Shown: positions 60,857-64,000 of the stretch, one piece after another
How the letters are laid out: each line of letters begins with the position of its first letter
Position numbering within the stretch: position 1 is the stretch's first letter
Assembly (NCBI GenBank): GCA_964412815.1
Contig: CAYPQF010000021.1
Span: forward strand, 280,982 to 344,981
Reading direction: 5' to 3'
Length of the DNA stretch: 64,000 nucleotides
Source: JAOAFZ01 sp964412815
GTDB lineage: Bacteria > Patescibacteriota > Microgenomatia > UBA1406 > GWC2-37-13
Position numbers and translations under genes: made by a program
The notes under the pieces: generated by a model
Told to the model about the DNA's origin: nothing
Databases searched by the model: none
What the model saw: only the letters and a program-made list of their open reading frames with translations

Positions 60857-61396
60857 TTAACGGGTAGCAGGGAACGCAACCTTTCCTTGAGTCCTGAGGT
60901 CGTCGATTAACGGGTCAGGATTGGCACCAATATCTTGCAGAAAGTGTACTCTACTTCCAGGACAGAGAACTTTTTTCATTTCCCGGACAGCACGATTCAG
61001 ATCGGAATTGGATAACATATCAATGGAAGCAAGCCCTACAATCCGATCAGCCCAGTCCCGGGGAAACGTCTCTGAGAGTCTGGTCATATCGGCTACCTGA
61101 GCAGCAGCATCGGGATGACGGCGAAGCAGTTCCTCAATTAAGTTCGGTTTAATATCAGAATGTTGAATAAACGGCCGGTGACTGGCGGGAGCAAGATCAC
61201 GAAGCGCACCGGGACCGGACCCGACATCGATAATTGCCGTGGTAGTAATCTCATCCAGTGACATCTCCTGTGTAAAAATTTCTTCCATTGCACGTGTTTC
61301 TGCTTCCCATACCGGGTCGCGCAACACTCTGAAATACTCATGTACCCCCATCTGTTCCATCCCGTCAGGAATACGCTGATCACACTCTCGTGCCAT
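60857..61396 (-). CDS. Class I AdoMet-dependent methyltransferase-like
   Basis: 179 residues. IIDVGSGPGALRDL (about 55-68) is the AdoMet-binding motif I. Motif II/III-like strands follow, with VLCPGSRVHFLQDIG near the end. Small size, substrate unknown. Codon use fits the ordinary genes. Confidence 0.72.
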   Translation of the reverse strand: MARECDQRIPDGMEQMGVHEYFRVLRDPVWEAETRAMEEIFTQEMSLDEITTTAIIDVGSGPGALRDLAPASHRPFIQHSDIKPNLIEELLRRHPDAAAQVADMTRLSETFPRDWADRIVGLASIDMLSNSDLNRAVREMKKVLCPGSRVHFLQDIGANPDPLIDDLRTQGKVAFPATR

Positions 61397-61415
61397 ATGT
61401 CTCCCGAATCAATAA

Positions 61416-62909
61416 TTAGGGGGTATTATACAAGAGCGCTTCTGCATGTTCAAAGTCAATTATCCAGCCGGTACGGAGAATACTACGGTAAAACGCGTTC
61501 TCAAGAATCTTTCCGGTAGCACCCGAGTATACTTCCGGATACCCCCGGTACGTTACGATATTGTTGCGATATGCGGTAACAGCCCGTTCTGCATCTTTGA
61601 GATAGGATCTATCAGCAGTAGCCGCACCGGTTAATACCAGTGCCTTAATGTACTGAACTCCCCAGTTACTCCAGATCGCATTATCCTGGTAATTCGGAAC
61701 AAAAGTGCGTACCCATCCATGGTCACGGGTCTTCGTGTGAGATCCGACAATTCGCAGCGGAAATGGCTTGTCCAGCGCATTCGCACGAATATACTCAATC
61801 GAACGGGTAAAATACTCCCGTTCTGTTTTTTTGGAGGGATGAATCAGTCCAGTCATTAGCGCGATCAGCCAGTCTGAAGCATACCGTTTGAATTCCTGTG
61901 TTTCTTCAGAAAGGTCATCCAGGAAATAGCCACCTTCCTCATACCAGAACGCACTCAACAGCCGTTTTTTATACGACTTCAGCCACTCCCGGTCTTGCGG
62001 TATGATACCCAGCTCTCCGGCTAGACGAACCGTTTGCCAGCAGATTACATTATCGTAAAACGAGCTGGAACGAATCTTGGTATCGAGCGACGACGATAAT
62101 CGGAGATCTTGCTTGACGAACCCGGTTTTTGCATCAAATACGGTATGAATGTATGACTTGTATAGCTGTTTCAGCTGCTTGTGATAGGTGTTGAGCAGTT
62201 GTTCGGCAGCTTTTGCGGTATGCGATCTGAAGAGAGTACCGGAACTAAACGGATAGATCTCTGCCATACGTATCGGGTCCTGCATCACTGCCAGGCCGTG
62301 CAGCACGCCATACAACGAGTCGGAAGCGTACGCAAAAATCTGGATGGGAGTAACCGCACGACGTCCGGTCGGCACCAGGGTTGTCGCGACATACCCGGCT
62401 TGAGAAAATGCTTCGAGCGCATACGCCACACTCTGGGAATACTTTTTTTCACGATTGAGATAATCCTGTTCGTCAAACCCGATACGGGGATCGAGCGTAG
62501 GGTAGTAAAAAATTCCCAGATTACGCGGGTAAAACACGCTAAAGTGATCACCGGAAATCAGAAACGGAAAGCGGGGATTAAAGCGAATACGATGCAGTTC
62601 ACGGGCAATTTCTTCTACTGAATCTCCATGGATGGGGGAGACTCTGAAAAACGCATTCTTTATAATGTGTGCCCCTGATTTTATCCACGCAAACAGACGC
62701 CAGAACGGGGAGGTACGTACTTTTAACGGGGCATTCTGATATAACACCAGGTCGTTCCCTTCCAGCTCACTGGAAAAGACTGATCTGACAATAGTCAGTT
62801 TACGAAACGGATTACTGAGGTAGATAAAGACCAGTGTGCAAAACAGAACGATACCACTGGCATAGATTGCCACAGTAATAACAAGTGAAAATAAGAGATT
62901 TGATTCCAT
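61416..62909 (-). CDS. Six-hairpin glycosidase-like membrane protein
   Basis: 497 residues. One N-terminal membrane helix (about 6-30). The remainder looks like an alpha/alpha toroid: repeated helical hairpins with aromatic/acidic inner faces (DNVICWQTVRLAGELG, RYASDWLIALMTGL, DNAIWSNWGVQYIKAL, LRTGWIIDFEHAEAL). That fold occurs in glycosidases and lyases such as GH15/GH88-type enzymes. Exact family not assigned. It would act on envelope or external glycans. Confidence 0.6.
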   Translation of the reverse strand: MESNLLFSLVITVAIYASGIVLFCTLVFIYLSNPFRKLTIVRSVFSSELEGNDLVLYQNAPLKVRTSPFWRLFAWIKSGAHIIKNAFFRVSPIHGDSVEEIARELHRIRFNPRFPFLISGDHFSVFYPRNLGIFYYPTLDPRIGFDEQDYLNREKKYSQSVAYALEAFSQAGYVATTLVPTGRRAVTPIQIFAYASDSLYGVLHGLAVMQDPIRMAEIYPFSSGTLFRSHTAKAAEQLLNTYHKQLKQLYKSYIHTVFDAKTGFVKQDLRLSSSLDTKIRSSSFYDNVICWQTVRLAGELGIIPQDREWLKSYKKRLLSAFWYEEGGYFLDDLSEETQEFKRYASDWLIALMTGLIHPSKKTEREYFTRSIEYIRANALDKPFPLRIVGSHTKTRDHGWVRTFVPNYQDNAIWSNWGVQYIKALVLTGAATADRSYLKDAERAVTAYRNNIVTYRGYPEVYSGATGKILENAFYRSILRTGWIIDFEHAEALLYNTP

Positions 62910-62953
62910 ACGAATGAATTAATTGTAGCACAGGGGTGTAAGAAGTGTTGATA

Positions 62954-62979
62954 GGGAGGGCGCGCAAGCGCGCCCTCCC
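62954..62979 (-). terminator. Long GC hairpin after 63024-63335
   Basis: GGGAGGGCGCG and CGCGCCCTCCC pair perfectly around CAAG. It lies between the GC-rich gene and the promoter of 61416-62909. Confidence 0.65.
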
Positions 62980-63023
62980 CGTCACATCCTCTGAGGGGGA
63001 ACAGAGGTTTCGATGCGTTCTGC

Positions 63024-63335
63024 CTACTCCATGGTCTGCAGGCGGGCGGGCTGCGAGGTCTCCGGCAGCGGGTTGCCCGCGATGAGCACCAGGAACAGCT
63101 TGCAGCCACCCGCCGGGCAGGAGCCGGGCTGCGGCTCGGGCTCGGTCGCCGTGTCCGGGCGGTCCACCAGCTGGCGATAGGTCTCGCCGGGGGTGATGCC
63201 GTTGGGGTAGGGCGACATGATCTGGAGGGCCAGGTCGCCGAAGATCTTGGACACGGGCATGGTGAAGGCCAGGAGCGACAGCAGCAGAGCTGCCAGGATG
63301 GACAGAAGCATCCGACGCTTGACGTGCTTTGGCAT
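63024..63335 (-). CDS. GC-rich exported or membrane-anchored small protein
   Basis: 103 residues from ATG 63335 (a TTG five codons upstream is possible). A basic start (MPKHVKRR) and one hydrophobic segment (about 10-30) suggest a signal anchor. The extracytoplasmic part is proline-rich with a Cys pair (GSCPAGGC). Family unknown. TGAGGAT upstream serves as a weak Shine-Dalgarno. It is a member of the GC-rich set, with a strong downstream hairpin and an exceptionally structured upstream region (63380-63523). Confidence 0.6.
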   Translation of the reverse strand: MPKHVKRRMLLSILAALLLSLLAFTMPVSKIFGDLALQIMSPYPNGITPGETYRQLVDRPDTATEPEPQPGSCPAGGCKLFLVLIAGNPLPETSQPARLQTME

Positions 63336-63379
63336 GATGATAATCCTCAAATGTGTTTTGTAGCCACCAGACTCCTAAA

Positions 63380-63523
63380 ACAGATGTGCATCGAAACGTT
63401 CCCCCTGTTTTCGATGTTCTTCTGTCTCAGTAGTCAACCAAGGTGACAACGTCTATTGGTTATGCTTCGAGTATCTGTAAATACCGGAACTATCGCCGTT
63501 ATCAACTCAGTTGACCACTGAGA
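63380..63523 (-). promoter_or_regulatory. Structured leader upstream of 63024-63335
   Basis: Two stems lie in the 5' region. ACAGA...CATCGAAA pairs with TTTCGATG...TCTGT (63380-63425). TCTCAGTAGTCAAC (63425-63438) pairs with GTTGACCACTGAGA (63510-63523) at 13 of 14 positions; the mismatch becomes a U-G wobble in the minus-strand RNA, making 14 pairs. The nearest good -10 box (TATACT) is about 250 nt upstream of the gene, so a long leader RNA is plausible. No known riboswitch class is recognised. Confidence 0.45.
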
Positions 63524-63753
63524 GAACACGAATCAGAGGTATGTGAATGTGCTATACATATTCAGTATGTATAAGTACTATAGTATACCATTTGACCGCT
63601 TTAAAAACAACTATAGGATAATTTTAACGGACCGTACAGAAGAGCGCATGAAAACAGGTATTATCGGTTTAAAATAGCGCAGAACAGCCAAAATAGCCAA
63701 TTACGGAGTGTTCTCTGGCAAAGAAGACTGTATATACTATTGTAGTAGTGTGG

Positions 63754-63838
63754 TGCCGGGAAGAGGACTTGAACCTCCACGACCGTTGAAAGTCACATGC
63801 TCCTGAAGCATGCGCGTCTACCATTTCGCCATCCCGGC
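63754..63838 (-). tRNA. tRNA-Leu(CAG)
   Basis: 85 nt, type II with a long variable arm. The acceptor GCCGGGA pairs with TCCCGGC, discriminator A. The anticodon loop is TTCAGGA (CAG). The T-arm contains GGTTCAAGTC. CCA not encoded. Confidence 0.95.
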
Positions 63839-63845
63839 GTGAGGG

Positions 63846-63919
63846 TGGACCTGACAGGACTCGAACCTGTGACCTTTCGAATGTGAATCGAACGCTCTAA
63901 CCAACTGAGCTACAGATCC
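63846..63919 (-). tRNA. tRNA-Val(CAC)
   Basis: 74 nt. The acceptor GGATCTG pairs with CAGGTCC (one T-G), discriminator A. The D-arm is GTAGCTCAGTTGGTTAGAGC, the anticodon loop TTCACAT (CAC), and the T-arm ACAGG TTCGAGT CCTGT. CCC, not CCA, follows the discriminator. It lies 7 nt upstream of tRNA-Leu, so both are one transcript. Confidence 0.95.
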
Positions 63920-64000
63920 TTTAGGATTTATGCGAATATTATAACGTGAATTAATAAAGAAATTATGAGGGTTTGTAGGTTTTAACAGCTTGGTAAATGC

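Overview
The window looks like a chromosomal segment of an uncultivated bacterium of the Candidate Phyla Radiation (Patescibacteria), perhaps Microgenomates-like. This is inference. There is no rRNA or ribosomal protein here. The pointers are dockerin-like modules with a conserved cysteine (C-x(n)-GDANC), Thr/Pro-rich linkers, PsbP-like lipid-anchor-style proteins, DUF2079 and GT-C membrane glycosyltransferases, tRNAs without an encoded CCA, and a strong leaderless promoter pattern. TGA, TAA and TAG are all used as stops.

Two kinds of genes alternate. Most genes have moderate GC and start almost directly on a promoter: a TATAAT/TATACT box sits 5 to 8 nt before the ATG, so their mRNAs should be leaderless. 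About ten genes differ. They are visibly GC-rich, stand alone, have a 25 to 85 nt leader with an AGGAGG-like ribosome binding site, and usually end at a strong GC-rich hairpin. They are at 1-1600 (GT2 synthase, partial), 1868-2308, 4798-5175, 8889-8999, 35335-35493 (an exception, short leader), 40892-41560, 41795-42526 (acyltransferase-like), 42675-43115, 59552-59803 and 63024-63335, plus a puzzling GC-rich stretch at 5301-5915.

Layout. 2.4-12.5 kb: mostly unknown housekeeping or secreted proteins, including a HELLH metalloprotease-like protein, a HAD phosphatase, a transglutaminase-like protein, a decayed EamA transporter and a kinase-like protein. 12.6-27.7 kb: a defence/toxin island with two Fic proteins, a GNAT, and a type I restriction-modification locus with tandem HsdM subunits, HsdS, a PHP-AAA ATPase, a DUF5677-like protein, a DUF234-type ATPase and HsdR. 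Its centre (about 18.05-23.16 kb) is much more AT-rich and begins inside hsdM2. 27.7-30.9 kb: a small cluster with two DUF2726-like proteins, a DUF4352-like protein, an FtsK-like protein that has lost its nucleotide-binding motifs, and a bacterial PH-domain protein. 31-35.6 kb: DUF305, a glycosidase-like protein, an AEC transporter and a small basic protein. 36.3-39.5 kb: an alginate lyase (PL7) with an N-terminal dockerin, then acetyl-CoA synthetase. 43-50.4 kb: a broken LamG protein, a three-module SGNH esterase-GH5-dockerin enzyme, and directly downstream a cohesin-like protein with carbohydrate-binding-like modules. 50.4-64 kb: tRNA-Gly, cell-envelope glycosyltransferases, GalE, a long dockerin-bearing fibronectin-type protein interrupted by an in-frame TGA, XerC/D recombinase, a methyltransferase, a six-hairpin glycosidase-like protein, and tRNA-Leu and tRNA-Val.

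Most interesting overall: (i) a possible miniature cohesin-dockerin system for polysaccharide breakdown, with one candidate anchor and three dockerin partners; (ii) the split between leaderless genes and GC-rich Shine-Dalgarno gene cassettes; (iii) the degenerate FtsK / PH / DUF2726 cluster beside the restriction island.
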